Shown: positions 8,675 to 17,648, numbered from the stretch's first letter. The stretch: 64,000 bases of DNA from Gammaproteobacteria bacterium (GCA_012960535.1 DUBB01000014.1:276015-340014), one strand, 5' to 3'. The notes: generated by a model from the letters alone, not told the origin. Program-made: numbers and translations.

Positions 8675-9745
8675 CTAGCGATAGATGGTGAATTTTTTTG
8701 GGTCGAATGATTCTCGCACGGCTTCTCCTATAAAGGTAACCAGAGTGAGCAGCGCCACCAGGGTACCAAAGGCTGAGATCACTATCCAAGGTGCTGTTCT
8801 AAGGTTTGCAGTACCCTGTTTGAGAAGTTCACCAAGGCTGGGCGTGGGTACCGGCAAGCCGAACCCCAGGAAGTCCAGGGCCGTGATCGCGGCGATGGCA
8901 GAGACAATGGTAAAAGGCATGAAAGTCACCAGCGTTGCCAGGACATTAGGCAGTATATGTTTTGAAATGACTCTCATTGTTGAAGCACCGATTACTCTGG
9001 CGGCTGCAATGTAGTCTCTTGATTTCTCTTTGTAGGTTTCAGTGCGCATATAGTAGGTCATGCTGGTCCAGGAAAATAACACCATCACCATTAACAGGAT
9101 GCTGATACGGGCAGGTATCGAAGCATCTGATGGGATAATCGAAAAAACAATGATGACCATGTATAAGAAGGGAACGTTGGACCAGATTTCGATCAGGCGT
9201 TGAAAAATAAGATCAAATACACCGCCAAAATAACCCATGCTACAGCCGACCAGAATACCGATGAAGTAAACACATATCATAAAGGCGAATGCGAACAGTA
9301 GAGCCGTGCGAGTACCATAAACCAAGCGTGCCAGGATGTCTCGGCTGGTCGTGTCTGTGCCAAGGTAATGCTGGGTTTGAAAAGAAGGTGGTTCGGGTTT
9401 AAAAACACTACCGGGTGAATGGTTTTCATAAGGATTGTAAGGGACCAGGGGCATCAATACCCAGTTACTGGACTGTTCTTTGGCGAAAACGGCTGCCAGT
9501 TGACGGTAATTTACCTGGTAGGAATAATCCAGGCCGAACTTGTTACCTGAGTAGAATCCGCTATAGGTGGGGAAATAGGTTTCACCCTGATAATGTACTA
9601 TGAGAGCCCGACTGTTAACCAGCAGCTCGGCGAAACACAGCAGGGCAACCAGGCTCGCCAGAGTTAAAAAGCTGAAATAGCCCAATCGAATTTTTCGAAA
9701 CCGTTGCAGTCGCTTTCTGGTTTGTGGGTTCAGGTTCAGATGCAT
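8675..9745 (-). CDS. Peptide ABC transporter permease, YejE-like
   Basis: 356 aa inner-membrane permease of the OppC/DppC/YejE class. An N-terminal membrane segment (about 22-48) is followed by an extended periplasmic stretch, LGTDTTSRDILARLVYG, and the cytoplasmic EAA loop (YIAAARVIGAS ... HILPNVLA). The long insert between the first helix and the GTD motif is YejE-like. Its ATG overlaps the upstream permease stop in a TAATG junction, indicating coupled translation. Confidence 0.92.
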   Translation of the reverse strand: MHLNLNPQTRKRLQRFRKIRLGYFSFLTLASLVALLCFAELLVNSRALIVHYQGETYFPTYSGFYSGNKFGLDYSYQVNYRQLAAVFAKEQSSNWVLMPLVPYNPYENHSPGSVFKPEPPSFQTQHYLGTDTTSRDILARLVYGTRTALLFAFAFMICVYFIGILVGCSMGYFGGVFDLIFQRLIEIWSNVPFLYMVIIVFSIIPSDASIPARISILLMVMVLFSWTSMTYYMRTETYKEKSRDYIAAARVIGASTMRVISKHILPNVLATLVTFMPFTIVSAIAAITALDFLGFGLPVPTPSLGELLKQGTANLRTAPWIVISAFGTLVALLTLVTFIGEAVRESFDPKKFTIYR

Positions 9746-10767
9746 TATTCGAATCTAATCCTCGGGTCTACTAGAGCAACCAGGATGTCAGACAGTATAT
9801 TGCCTATCAGCAGCAGCAGGCTTGCCAGCAATACCACCCCCATTACCACCGGATAGTCTCTATCGAGGATAGCAGTAAGCCCGAGCAGGCCAAAACCATC
9901 AATATCAAAGATCGACTCGATGAGAAAGGAGCCCGATACGATCAGCGTTATATTTTGACCAAAAGTAGTGGCAATGGGTATGAGAGAGTTTCTTAACGCG
10001 TGTTTGATGACGGCACGACGAAAGGAGACGCCTTTGGCTATTGCAGTACGAATGTAATCGGCAGCAAGATTGTCCATCAGGTGGTTCTTTAACAGTAATG
10101 TTACCAGAGCAAAGCTCCCCACCAGATAACAGATGAGAGGTAAGACAGAATGTTGAATCAGGTCATGGACTTTACCTAACAGGTCTTTGTCTTCGAAGGT
10201 ATAACTAACAAAGCCGCCCATGGGAAACCATTCCAGGCGCACAGAGAAATACAGGAGTAGAAGCGAGCCGAGCGCATATCCAGGTATTGCATAGCCAGTA
10301 AAGATGAGTACGGACGATAGAGTATCGACAAGGGTGCGATGCTTTATTGCCTTCACAATACCTAATGGGATACAGATACTGTAGGTTAGAATCAGGGTAA
10401 TTAATCCATAATAAATGGACACTGGGAAGCGATCTTTTATGACATCCCAGACAGGCTCATTGTAACGATAGGAAGCGCCAAGGTCGCCTCGCAGGACTTT
10501 TCCGGTCCACTCCAGGTAACTGGTGAATATGGGTTTGTCGAAGCCATAATATTCTTTTAGTTGTTGTAGTTGGCTTTCTGACAGGGCCATGCCCTGGCCG
10601 ACGCTTTGAGTGCTTACACCAGAAGCCGCATCGAGCATCTGCGATTCCATGATGGCTCGTTCAAGCGGGCCGCCAGGTACAAGCCGGGTGATGGCAAATA
10701 CGATGATAGTGACACCAATCAGAGTGGGAGGAATCAGCAGGAACCGTCTTAAGAAATAATCTCGCAT
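9745..10767 (-). CDS. Peptide ABC transporter permease, YejB-like
   Basis: 340 aa permease of the OppB/DppB/YejB class and the first gene of the minus-strand array. N-terminal RFLLIPPTLIGVTIIVFAITRLVPGGP, seen here as two halves LLIPPTLIGVTIIV and RLVPGGPLE, is typical, as are YRYNEPVWDVI and the EAA loop region AADYIRTAIAKGVS ... HALRNSLIP. Six membrane segments are expected. The 140-bp gap upstream separates it from the aquaporin fragment and presumably holds the promoter, though no strong -35/-10 pair was found. Downstream genes follow with no gap over about 31 bases. Confidence 0.92.
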   Translation of the reverse strand: MRDYFLRRFLLIPPTLIGVTIIVFAITRLVPGGPLERAIMESQMLDAASGVSTQSVGQGMALSESQLQQLKEYYGFDKPIFTSYLEWTGKVLRGDLGASYRYNEPVWDVIKDRFPVSIYYGLITLILTYSICIPLGIVKAIKHRTLVDTLSSVLIFTGYAIPGYALGSLLLLYFSVRLEWFPMGGFVSYTFEDKDLLGKVHDLIQHSVLPLICYLVGSFALVTLLLKNHLMDNLAADYIRTAIAKGVSFRRAVIKHALRNSLIPIATTFGQNITLIVSGSFLIESIFDIDGFGLLGLTAILDRDYPVVMGVVLLASLLLLIGNILSDILVALVDPRIRFE

Positions 10768-10907
10768 GAGTTGTTCAGTTTATAAGCGAAGTTACAGGCG
10801 AATCATCCTGCGTGATGGCTTGAATAGATGGATTGGCATCCTACCGTGTTCAAACGGATGGGATTTTGCCACATTAACAGGTAACAAAATAGATTGAAGT
10901 GCAAAGG

Positions 10908-11290
10908 TTATCGCTTATTGGATAACAGTATAGTCATGATGACACTAGCGCTTACTGCGCCTGCTAACTGAGCCGTAATAAAGACCGGGGCACCCGCAGG
11001 GGATACGCCGTTAAATTTATGGGTAAGGCTTCGTGCCAGGGTTACTGCAGGATTAAAATGAGCCTCTGACAGGCCGCTGAATACCAGTATGATGACCACA
11101 AGGGTTGCGCCGGTTACCAGCGTATTAGCCAGCAATGCAAGGGTTTCATTGCCCTGGGCAAGGTTGACAGCCATGATGCTGGAGCCAACCACCGTGGCCA
11201 ACAGGAAGCCAACAGGAAGCCAACAGGAAGCCAACAGGAAGCCAGCAGGAAGCCAGTCCCTAAGCCCTCGGCAGTTAGTTTTTTGGTCAT
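10908..11290 (-). pseudogene. Aquaporin/MIP-family fragment, frameshifted by an 11-bp tandem repeat
   Basis: The coding frame from about 11210 down to 10908 encodes the first half of a MIP channel: GFLLATVVGSSIMA, ALLANTLVTGATLVV and the first NPA motif HFNPAVTLARSL. The second half with its second NPA is absent, ending at a TAA after SNKR. The natural start appears to be ATG 11290 (MTKKLTAEGLGTG), but that frame is thrown off by five 11-bp repeats at 11200-11254 and does not reach the NPA frame. One, four or seven copies would restore frame. The gene looks like a decayed or phase-variable remnant. A TTG at 11234 could still start the in-frame 108-residue fragment. Confidence 0.8.
11200..11254. 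repeat. 11-bp tandem repeat, five copies
   Basis: Unit aacaggaagcc (plus strand) occurs at 11200, 11211, 11222 and 11233, and once with one change (agcaggaagcc) at 11244. The unit length is not a multiple of three, so each gain or loss of a copy shifts the reading frame of the aquaporin-like gene it lies in. Sequence flanking the array matches what a single-copy ancestor would need to read GTGFLLATVVG. Slipped-strand expansion is the simplest explanation (inference). Confidence 0.95.
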
Positions 11291-11330
11291 GAATTGTTAT
11301 CCAGGTAATTGAACAGCCTTGCTTTGTTTA

Positions 11331-12515
11331 TCAAATGCCGGAACAGGCGCAGGAATAAATGACCTCATTGAGCATCTCTGCCCGAGGTTTTTCAGTGCCA
11401 TCGTTGGTTTGCATTTGATTCATGACATAACTGACTGCCAGATTCAGATCAGGATCCGCGTACCCTGTTGAGCCGCCTGCGCCATTATGGCCGAAAGAAT
11501 CTGGATTAGGGCCAAAGGCTGATCCTGTATTGAGTATAAACCCTCTTGCCCGACGGATCTCATGACCAAGAACAAGATCTTCAATACCTTCAACCTCGAC
11601 TTTCAATGCCTGTGTCAATGCTGCGCTGGATATGATTCTGGTGCCGTTGAGCTCGCCCTCATTCGCCAGGGCTGCATAAATCTTGGCGATCCCCGTTGCT
11701 GTGGCATGACCGTTAGCTGCGGCAATCTCGGCACGTCGCCAGCGCGTTGAGCAGGCATCCGTAAAAGGCCTTATGATGGGATTCTGCTGCGCACTGCGAA
11801 ATAATTCTGAAGAGGGCGCCTCTGTTCTGGTCGGGGTTTTGCTGTTGCGGCTGATTTTTTTTGCTTTTGGTGAGTGGTTCGGACCATTTAGCGTGGCACA
11901 TCGGCGGTGGTGTTGATCAGCCAGGCCAATATGGCAGTCAACATTGAGCGGTCTGGCTACTTTTTCAAAAAAATACTGGCCGAGCGAATGCCCGGTTATT
12001 CTTCTGATGAGTTCTCCGGGAAAGTAACCCCAGGTAATCGCATGATAGCCCGCCGCTGATCCAGGTATCCATAGCGGTGCCTGCCGGGCCAGTAGTCCGG
12101 TCATTTTCTGCCAGTCACACAGATCATCTACGGTTATTGTTTGGCTAACACCGCTTAACCCGGCCTGGTGAGACAGCAGTTCCGCGACGGTGATGTCAGC
12201 CTTGCCAGCGAAGCCGAATTCAGGCCAGTAGTGTGCAACTTTCTGATCATAATCGATCAGGCCTTGGTCGACCAGAATAGCGATCGCGAGCGAGGCCAGA
12301 CCCTTGGTTGTTGAATAGATATTGACAAGGGTATTCTGGGTCCAGGGCTCTGACTTTTCACGATCCATCCAACCTCCCCAGAGGTCAACCACTTTTTCTC
12401 CCTGATAATAAACACACAGGCCTGCACCGATTTCAGATTTATGCCATAGATCAGCAAAAACGTCTCTTACAGGTTTAAATTGTGTTGTTACCTGCCCCGC
12501 TATGTTTGGTTTCAT
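11331..12515 (-). CDS. Beta-lactamase-fold serine hydrolase, family VIII esterase-like
   Basis: About 394 aa. In numbering from TTG 12530 the S-x-x-K catalytic motif is S73-T-T-K76 (IYSTTKG), the likely second catalytic tyrosine is Y162 (GYHAITWGYFPGELIRR), and a C-terminal HNGAGGSTGY block matches EstB-like esterases. No signal peptide is evident, suggesting a cytoplasmic esterase rather than a secreted beta-lactamase. ATG 12515 is chosen: AGGA lies just upstream and TTG 12530 lacks a site. It lies downstream of a flavin monooxygenase on the same strand, a pairing seen in Baeyer-Villiger ester/lactone degradation. Confidence 0.87.
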   Translation of the reverse strand: MKPNIAGQVTTQFKPVRDVFADLWHKSEIGAGLCVYYQGEKVVDLWGGWMDREKSEPWTQNTLVNIYSTTKGLASLAIAILVDQGLIDYDQKVAHYWPEFGFAGKADITVAELLSHQAGLSGVSQTITVDDLCDWQKMTGLLARQAPLWIPGSAAGYHAITWGYFPGELIRRITGHSLGQYFFEKVARPLNVDCHIGLADQHHRRCATLNGPNHSPKAKKISRNSKTPTRTEAPSSELFRSAQQNPIIRPFTDACSTRWRRAEIAAANGHATATGIAKIYAALANEGELNGTRIISSAALTQALKVEVEGIEDLVLGHEIRRARGFILNTGSAFGPNPDSFGHNGAGGSTGYADPDLNLAVSYVMNQMQTNDGTEKPRAEMLNEVIYSCACSGI

Positions 12516-12642
12516 GGGTTCCTGATTCAAGCTATCTGCAATGGATGATCATAGTCCAATATGCGTGGTCATTGCAGCCCTGCAATCGGGTCAGATCAGG
12601 TTTGAGCCAGTCAGTTAGCCGAACTCAGGCCGATCAACGTTA

Positions 12643-13863
12643 TTACTCAGGCACCTGTGCCAGGATCTGTCTGACATTGAGCTTACGGAAACCATCGGGA
12701 TCTTTTTGTCTGCTCAGTTGTGCGGACTTTGCCAACTGGTGGAATCGATTGGGTACTGGGTGGCCACCATAATCATTGATCAGGCTGTCCATGTAGGGAC
12801 CCTGCAGGTCTCCCAGGCGGTGGTAGTGCCAGGGCTTAATATTTTTCTGTTGGAATGATGTGATCTTCTGAGCAATTTCTTCTTTCATGGCCTGCCTGGC
12901 AGGCAGCTTGTGATAACCACCTAATACCGCTGCAAACCAGGCTGCCTGGGTTATGAATAAAGGGAAAGGGATAATGAGATAGGGAATCCCGATGAAGGCC
13001 AGGGTTGGATGTTCGGGATGAATGATATCTTTGTACAGCGGAGAAACCAGATTGTCCGTTACATCAATGATTTCATTGGATAAAAATGGAAAAACATAGT
13101 TATAACCGGTGCAGTAGATAACACTGTCGATGTGCGAGATAGCAGTCTTATCTGATAGGTAAACCGTGTGCCCATCTATTTTCACAGGGTCTGCGTGGTA
13201 GCTGACGTTTGACCGCTGCGATGTCTTTACGCTAGGTCCCTGATTGCCACTCAAGAATACCTGTTGAGCTTCTCCTGAGATTTCTCTGCTGAGATCCTGT
13301 CCTGATGCTGCAGTACCCCATATCATGACGCGCTGAGACCTAAATGCGGATGGATCCCGGTAGTTTTTTGAGTGTGTTATTGTTCCTGGGAATGTCTGGC
13401 GGCCTTTTATTTCAGGTAAACGCGGTTGGTTGTAGTGTCCATTGGCAACCACAATAGCGTCAAAGAACGCCTTTTGATTCGAGCCGGTGGTTAAGGTCCA
13501 ACCTCTGGATTGTGGTTCCGGCGTAATTGATTTTACAGTGGTACTGAATTTTATCGATGAGATCAGGCCTTGATACTCTGCATAGGCCGTCAAGTAATTG
13601 AGAACGTTTCGATGCCCGGGGAAGTCACCTGTCGTGGAATCGGAGAATTTATCGCCAAATGGAAAATCCCAGAATGCCATGAGTTCCCGGGGTAGATTGG
13701 TTCGCAACGTTGGATAAAGGGTCCCTAGATCGGGGTCACTCCGATAATTCCACAGACCGCCCAACTGATCCTGTTGTTCAAACACCACCAGATCATGTTC
13801 TGATTTCAGTACACTGGCGGCGGCAAGGCCAGCAGCGCCTGCACCTATAATTCCTATGCGCAT
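12643..13863 (-). CDS. Flavin-containing monooxygenase (FMO family)
   Basis: 406 aa. FAD-binding GAGAAG at 7-12, FMO fingerprint FxGxxxHxxxY as FPGTITHSKNY (158-168), and a second dinucleotide (NADPH) site GTAASG at 183-188, where the usual middle glycine is alanine. Expected reaction: NADPH-dependent oxygenation of a soft nucleophile or, in some members, Baeyer-Villiger oxidation of a ketone. The fingerprint ends in Tyr as in FMOs; classical BVMOs carry Trp-Pro/Asp. About 130 bases separate it from the esterase-like gene downstream. The native substrate is unknown. Confidence 0.88.
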   Translation of the reverse strand: MRIGIIGAGAAGLAAASVLKSEHDLVVFEQQDQLGGLWNYRSDPDLGTLYPTLRTNLPRELMAFWDFPFGDKFSDSTTGDFPGHRNVLNYLTAYAEYQGLISSIKFSTTVKSITPEPQSRGWTLTTGSNQKAFFDAIVVANGHYNQPRLPEIKGRQTFPGTITHSKNYRDPSAFRSQRVMIWGTAASGQDLSREISGEAQQVFLSGNQGPSVKTSQRSNVSYHADPVKIDGHTVYLSDKTAISHIDSVIYCTGYNYVFPFLSNEIIDVTDNLVSPLYKDIIHPEHPTLAFIGIPYLIIPFPLFITQAAWFAAVLGGYHKLPARQAMKEEIAQKITSFQQKNIKPWHYHRLGDLQGPYMDSLINDYGGHPVPNRFHQLAKSAQLSRQKDPDGFRKLNVRQILAQVPE

Positions 13864-13955
13864 GATTGTGGTTCTTTGGCTTGCGTAACTGGCCTAGGTT
13901 ACCAAGATATGAGGGCTTAGAACATGGCATAATACCGCTCATGTGAGGAGATCGG

Positions 13956-14774
13956 GTGGACGACTACATAACAGTTGAGTTGCAGCGGATTAAACGGATA
14001 AGCCCGTCTACCCAGATGTTCAGGTTCGTAACTGACGGCGTCAGAGTGCCGTTTCTGGCAGGGCAGTTTTATCGCTTTACGTTTACAGATGGTTCCGGGC
14101 AATTCGAAAGAAGCTATAGTCTCTGTAACCAATTGGATGACGAGGATCAATGTTACCTCGACCTTATTGTTTCCGAAGTCGACAGGGGAAGGGCAACGCA
14201 GGTTTTATTCAGTGCCTCTATTGGATTACAGGTCTGGGTCCGGGGTCCCTTTGGGCGTCTTGTGCTTCCTCAGCCGCTGCCTGCCCGAAGTGTATTGGTC
14301 GCCACCAGTGTCGGTTTAGCGCCATTTATACCTATGCTGTCGATGTTTGCAGCGTCACCGCCGAGTAATGATAAGGCCATGGTGCTGTTTTTGGGCGTCC
14401 GGGATAGAGAAGAGTTCCTTTATGGACAATGGTTGTTGTCGTTGCATAACAGACTTTCGCAGTTTCAACTTTTCGTCTGTTATTCGAAAGAAACCGCAAT
14501 AGATCTTCAGCCTTATGAACGTCATGGTTATGTAACAGACGTTGTTGCCCAGGAGCACCCCAATCCGCAGAGTGATTTCTTCATGCTTTGCGGTAATCCT
14601 CAGATGGTTGATGATGTTTTTCTGTTTTTGAAAAGCCAGGGATTTTCTGGCCGGAATGTCCGTCGGGAAAAATACGTTTTTGCAAGGCAGGAAAACAACA
14701 ATGCTCGGCCGAAAACCTTGAGTGAGGGTGACCGGGCGCTGTTGCTGGAGAAAATTAAGCGGTATCAGAAATAG
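13956..14774 (+). CDS. Ferredoxin/flavodoxin-NADP reductase-like flavoprotein
   Basis: 272 aa FNR-family oxidoreductase. FAD-binding RSYS at 52-55, a phosphate/NAD-binding loop around G120LAPF, and the NADP-domain CGNP (C212-G-N-P) followed by QMVDDV. No 2Fe-2S domain is present, so it should shuttle electrons to or from a separate ferredoxin or flavodoxin. GTG 13956 is the start, with GAGGAG a few bases upstream. It is divergent from the monooxygenase gene, to which it might supply electrons, although FMOs normally use NADPH directly. Confidence 0.85.
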   Translation: MDDYITVELQRIKRISPSTQMFRFVTDGVRVPFLAGQFYRFTFTDGSGQFERSYSLCNQLDDEDQCYLDLIVSEVDRGRATQVLFSASIGLQVWVRGPFGRLVLPQPLPARSVLVATSVGLAPFIPMLSMFAASPPSNDKAMVLFLGVRDREEFLYGQWLLSLHNRLSQFQLFVCYSKETAIDLQPYERHGYVTDVVAQEHPNPQSDFFMLCGNPQMVDDVFLFLKSQGFSGRNVRREKYVFARQENNNARPKTLSEGDRALLLEKIKRYQK

Positions 14775-14796
14775 CAGAAGCGTACAATTTCAATTC

Positions 14797-15315
14797 TTAT
14801 GGGCTGCATAGCCAGTGCCAGGGCTCGAACGCTATACCGTGCTGGTTGCCTCTGGGATAACTCATTGAAAAGCTAAACTCTCTGGCATGGCTTTGTAACC
14901 AATTAAAGGCGTTGGTCTGTTCAAATTCTTCGGTGAGAGGCGGTGTGCCGGTCTGACCTAGATCTAATGCCCTGCCGGTGTGGTGTTCGCTAAAGCCCGG
15001 CAGTGCGCTTATCTCGAGTATCTGGTTCATGTCCTGACCGGCGTTGAGCTTGCGCTGAATTATGTCGATCTGGTACTCGATAGATCGAAATCCAGAAATG
15101 ACGTGGAGACTGATTCCATCCTGTGCAGCCGCCGAACTCATTTTTTTCCAGCAGGTGGTGGTTGTTGCAGTGGCCAGTATCGGTTTCAGAGTATCAGCAT
15201 ACGCGATGGGTTGGAGCTCGTGTTCTGCTGCTTCGTTTTGTGGGGGAGGGCGATAGTGCGCCAGGAAGTTCTCTCCCAAGCCCAGAGAGGCGATGAGGGT
15301 GGCGCTTGCTGACAA
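14797..15315 (-). CDS. M15-family D,D-/L,D-carboxypeptidase (VanY/LdcB-like)
   Basis: 172 aa zinc peptidase. SGFRS (74-78), then PGFSEHHTGRALDL with zinc ligands H111 and D118, then EPWHW with E164 and H167. Such enzymes trim D-alanine or the L,D-bond of peptidoglycan stem peptides. No convincing signal peptide is seen, so a cytoplasmic recycling role or an unusual export route is possible. TTG 15315 is supported by a strong AGGAGG five bases upstream. Convergent with the reductase gene (22-base gap). Confidence 0.88.
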   Translation of the reverse strand: MSASATLIASLGLGENFLAHYRPPPQNEAAEHELQPIAYADTLKPILATATTTTCWKKMSSAAAQDGISLHVISGFRSIEYQIDIIQRKLNAGQDMNQILEISALPGFSEHHTGRALDLGQTGTPPLTEEFEQTNAFNWLQSHAREFSFSMSYPRGNQHGIAFEPWHWLCSP

Positions 15316-15354
15316 CGATGCCTCCTAAAAGGGTATCTAACTGGGCCTTTTGGC

Positions 15355-16479
15355 CTACCCTACGAATTTATTTAAATGATGGTCTGTATTACCGAACTGG
15401 GCGTCTATGACCAGTAAACGCTTGAAATAGTGTGCAATCGGCAAGTCCTCGGTCATGCCCATACCGCCGTGTAACTGAACTGCATTTTGACTGATGAATC
15501 GTCCGGTTTTGCCTACCAGGTATTTCAGCGCATGGATATTCCGCTGTGCATCTGCCGTGCCTTGTGTTTCCAGCATGGTCGCTTTCATGCACAGGGATTT
15601 AACCAGATTATATTCCACAAACATTTCAGTCATTCGATGCTTTAGCACTTGAAAATCAGCCAGAGGGTGGTCGAATTGTTGCCTTTGTTTGGTATATTCA
15701 ATAGTGCTTTTATAGAGCGCTTCCATGGCGCCTATAGCTTCAGCGGCCAGTCCCAGGATGCCTCTGTTTGCCAGTCCCTGGATTAGTTTGCTGGCCGTGC
15801 CGGTCTTACCCAGCAGACCGTCTCGCTCAACACGAACCTGTTCCAGGTTAATCTCAGATGCCCGTAAGCCATCTACGGTGGCATAGTCTGTACGGGTAAG
15901 GCCATTTGCGGCTGGATCGACAATAAATAAGCTGATCCCATCAGCATCAAAATCTCCGCCTGATGTTCTGGCACTCAGCAGTATTTTATCAGCAGACACG
16001 GCATTGAAAACCAATGACTTCATGCCGCTCAGGCGAAATCCGCTGTCCTCAGCAGTTGCCTTGGTTTGTACCGCTGAGAGATTGGTGGGTTCAACCGGTT
16101 CAGCATAGGCAAAGGTGCCGATCAGGTTTCCTTCTATGATCGCTGGGATGATGGCCTGTTTCTGTTCTTGGCTACCTGCCAGCTCAACAGCCGCGCCGAA
16201 TAAAATTACGGTGGACAAAAAAGGCTCTACAACCAGTCCCTTGCCAAACTCCTCTAGCATGATCATGCTGTCTACGAGGGATCCGCCCAGGCCGCCAAAT
16301 TCTTCAGAAAAGGTCATTGCTAACCAGCCGAGGTCGGCAAATTGCTGCCAGTTGCTATTGTCATAGCCTTGGTCGTTTGCGATGAAGTTGTTTCGTTCTG
16401 AGATACTGTATTGAGTACTGATAAATTTTTGAACGCTATCCTGGAGCAGGCGTTGTTCAGAGGTCAGCGACAGATCCAT
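15355..16479 (-). CDS. Acyl-CoA dehydrogenase
   Basis: 374 aa, full length. It has the N-terminal helical domain (FGGLGGSLVDSMIMLEEFGKG), a beta domain, and a C-terminal domain ending QLHGGMGMTEDLPIAHYFKRL. It oxidises an acyl-CoA to the 2-enoyl-CoA with FAD. The catalytic base is not obvious in the usual GGxGxxxE form. The adjacent upstream gene is a second, different acyl-CoA dehydrogenase 14 bases away. In actinobacterial steroid degradation such pairs form mixed tetramers, so a heteromer is possible here (inference). Confidence 0.93.
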   Translation of the reverse strand: MDLSLTSEQRLLQDSVQKFISTQYSISERNNFIANDQGYDNSNWQQFADLGWLAMTFSEEFGGLGGSLVDSMIMLEEFGKGLVVEPFLSTVILFGAAVELAGSQEQKQAIIPAIIEGNLIGTFAYAEPVEPTNLSAVQTKATAEDSGFRLSGMKSLVFNAVSADKILLSARTSGGDFDADGISLFIVDPAANGLTRTDYATVDGLRASEINLEQVRVERDGLLGKTGTASKLIQGLANRGILGLAAEAIGAMEALYKSTIEYTKQRQQFDHPLADFQVLKHRMTEMFVEYNLVKSLCMKATMLETQGTADAQRNIHALKYLVGKTGRFISQNAVQLHGGMGMTEDLPIAHYFKRLLVIDAQFGNTDHHLNKFVG

Positions 16480-16493
16480 AATTTTTTCCTTAT

Positions 16494-17648
16494 TTAGCCT
16501 AGGCCAAGAACATTTTTGGCGATAACGTCTTTCTGAACTTCGCTGGCGCCACCATAGATGGTGGTCGCTCTACCGCCAAGATAGCTGGAGGTCGCGCCTC
16601 TTGCGAAATCAGGTCCGATCGGTTGGCCACTCCAGGGTGCTGCGTAGATGCCTGCGGCCTCAATATTGAGCTCTGAAATTCTCTGCTGAATTTCAGTACC
16701 TTTAAGTTTTAGAATTGAAGACTCCGGGCCAGGGCCCTCGCCGGCGCTGACCTGGGAAAGGGTTCTGAGTTCGGTAAATTCCAGAGCAAGTAATTCGGCC
16801 TCCAGTGCGCCAACCTTGTTCTTGAAGCTGGGTAGATCCATCAGAGAGCCGTCCCCCGTCTTGACGGTTCTCGCATTGGCTTTAGCTTTTTCCAGGGCCA
16901 GTACGGAATGCTGAATACCAGCCAGGCCCGTTCTTTCGTGGACAAGCAGGCCTTTCGCATAGGTCCAGCCTTTGCCTTCTTCACCTATTCTGTTGGTTAC
17001 CGGAACTTTGACATCTGTCAAGTAGACTTCGTTGACAGAGTGGCTGCCTCCCAGGGTGATAATAGGCCGGGTTTCTATACCGGGATCATCCATGGGGATG
17101 AGCAGGAAAGTGATGCCTTCCTGTTTGGCACCTGAACTTGAAGTTCTTGTAAGGCAGAACATCCAGTGTGCGATATGCGCTAGAGTGGTCCATATTTTTT
17201 GACCATTGACAAGATAATAGGTGCCATCTTCACTTAATTCAGCCTTTGTTTTTAGGTTTGCCAGGTCAGAACCAGCACCTGGCTCCGAATAGCCCTGGCA
17301 CCAGTTGACGCTGCCATCGCGAATACCGGGCATGAATCGGTTTATCTGCTCTTTGCTGCCATGATTCATGAGAATCGGTGCCAGCATGCCGACGCCGAAG
17401 GGGATCTGCGGCGGGGTTGCATGGCGGGCCATTTCCATATCAAAAATATATCGCTGAGTAGGCGTGAATCCAGGGCCACCAAATTCTACTGGCCACTTTG
17501 GCACATCCCAGCCACCTTGCGCCTTCAATGCCTGAAACCACTCGTTTCGTTTGGTCCACATTTCCATGCCTTTGGGCAGGTTGGCCTTGATAAAATCGAC
17601 AACTTTCTTCTGGAATGCCAAGTCGTCTTCGCTGAATTCAGTATTCAT
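16494..17648 (-). CDS. Acyl-CoA dehydrogenase
   Basis: 384 aa. GYSEPGAGSDLANLKTKA is the conserved FAD/substrate block, and the C-terminal TIYGGASEVQKDVIAKNVLGLG is typical of the subgroup of FadE-like enzymes used for side-chain and branched or cyclic acyl-CoAs. It precedes a second acyl-CoA dehydrogenase by 14 bases, likely co-transcribed and possibly co-assembled. Related in motif pattern to the enzyme at 27583-28767 but clearly divergent. Confidence 0.93.
   Translation of the reverse strand: MNTEFSEDDLAFQKKVVDFIKANLPKGMEMWTKRNEWFQALKAQGGWDVPKWPVEFGGPGFTPTQRYIFDMEMARHATPPQIPFGVGMLAPILMNHGSKEQINRFMPGIRDGSVNWCQGYSEPGAGSDLANLKTKAELSEDGTYYLVNGQKIWTTLAHIAHWMFCLTRTSSSGAKQEGITFLLIPMDDPGIETRPIITLGGSHSVNEVYLTDVKVPVTNRIGEEGKGWTYAKGLLVHERTGLAGIQHSVLALEKAKANARTVKTGDGSLMDLPSFKNKVGALEAELLALEFTELRTLSQVSAGEGPGPESSILKLKGTEIQQRISELNIEAAGIYAAPWSGQPIGPDFARGATSSYLGGRATTIYGGASEVQKDVIAKNVLGLG

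Noticed and set aside
11200..11254. Possible CRISPR-like array
   Set aside because: The 11-bp units are directly adjacent, with no spacers, and lie inside a gene fragment.
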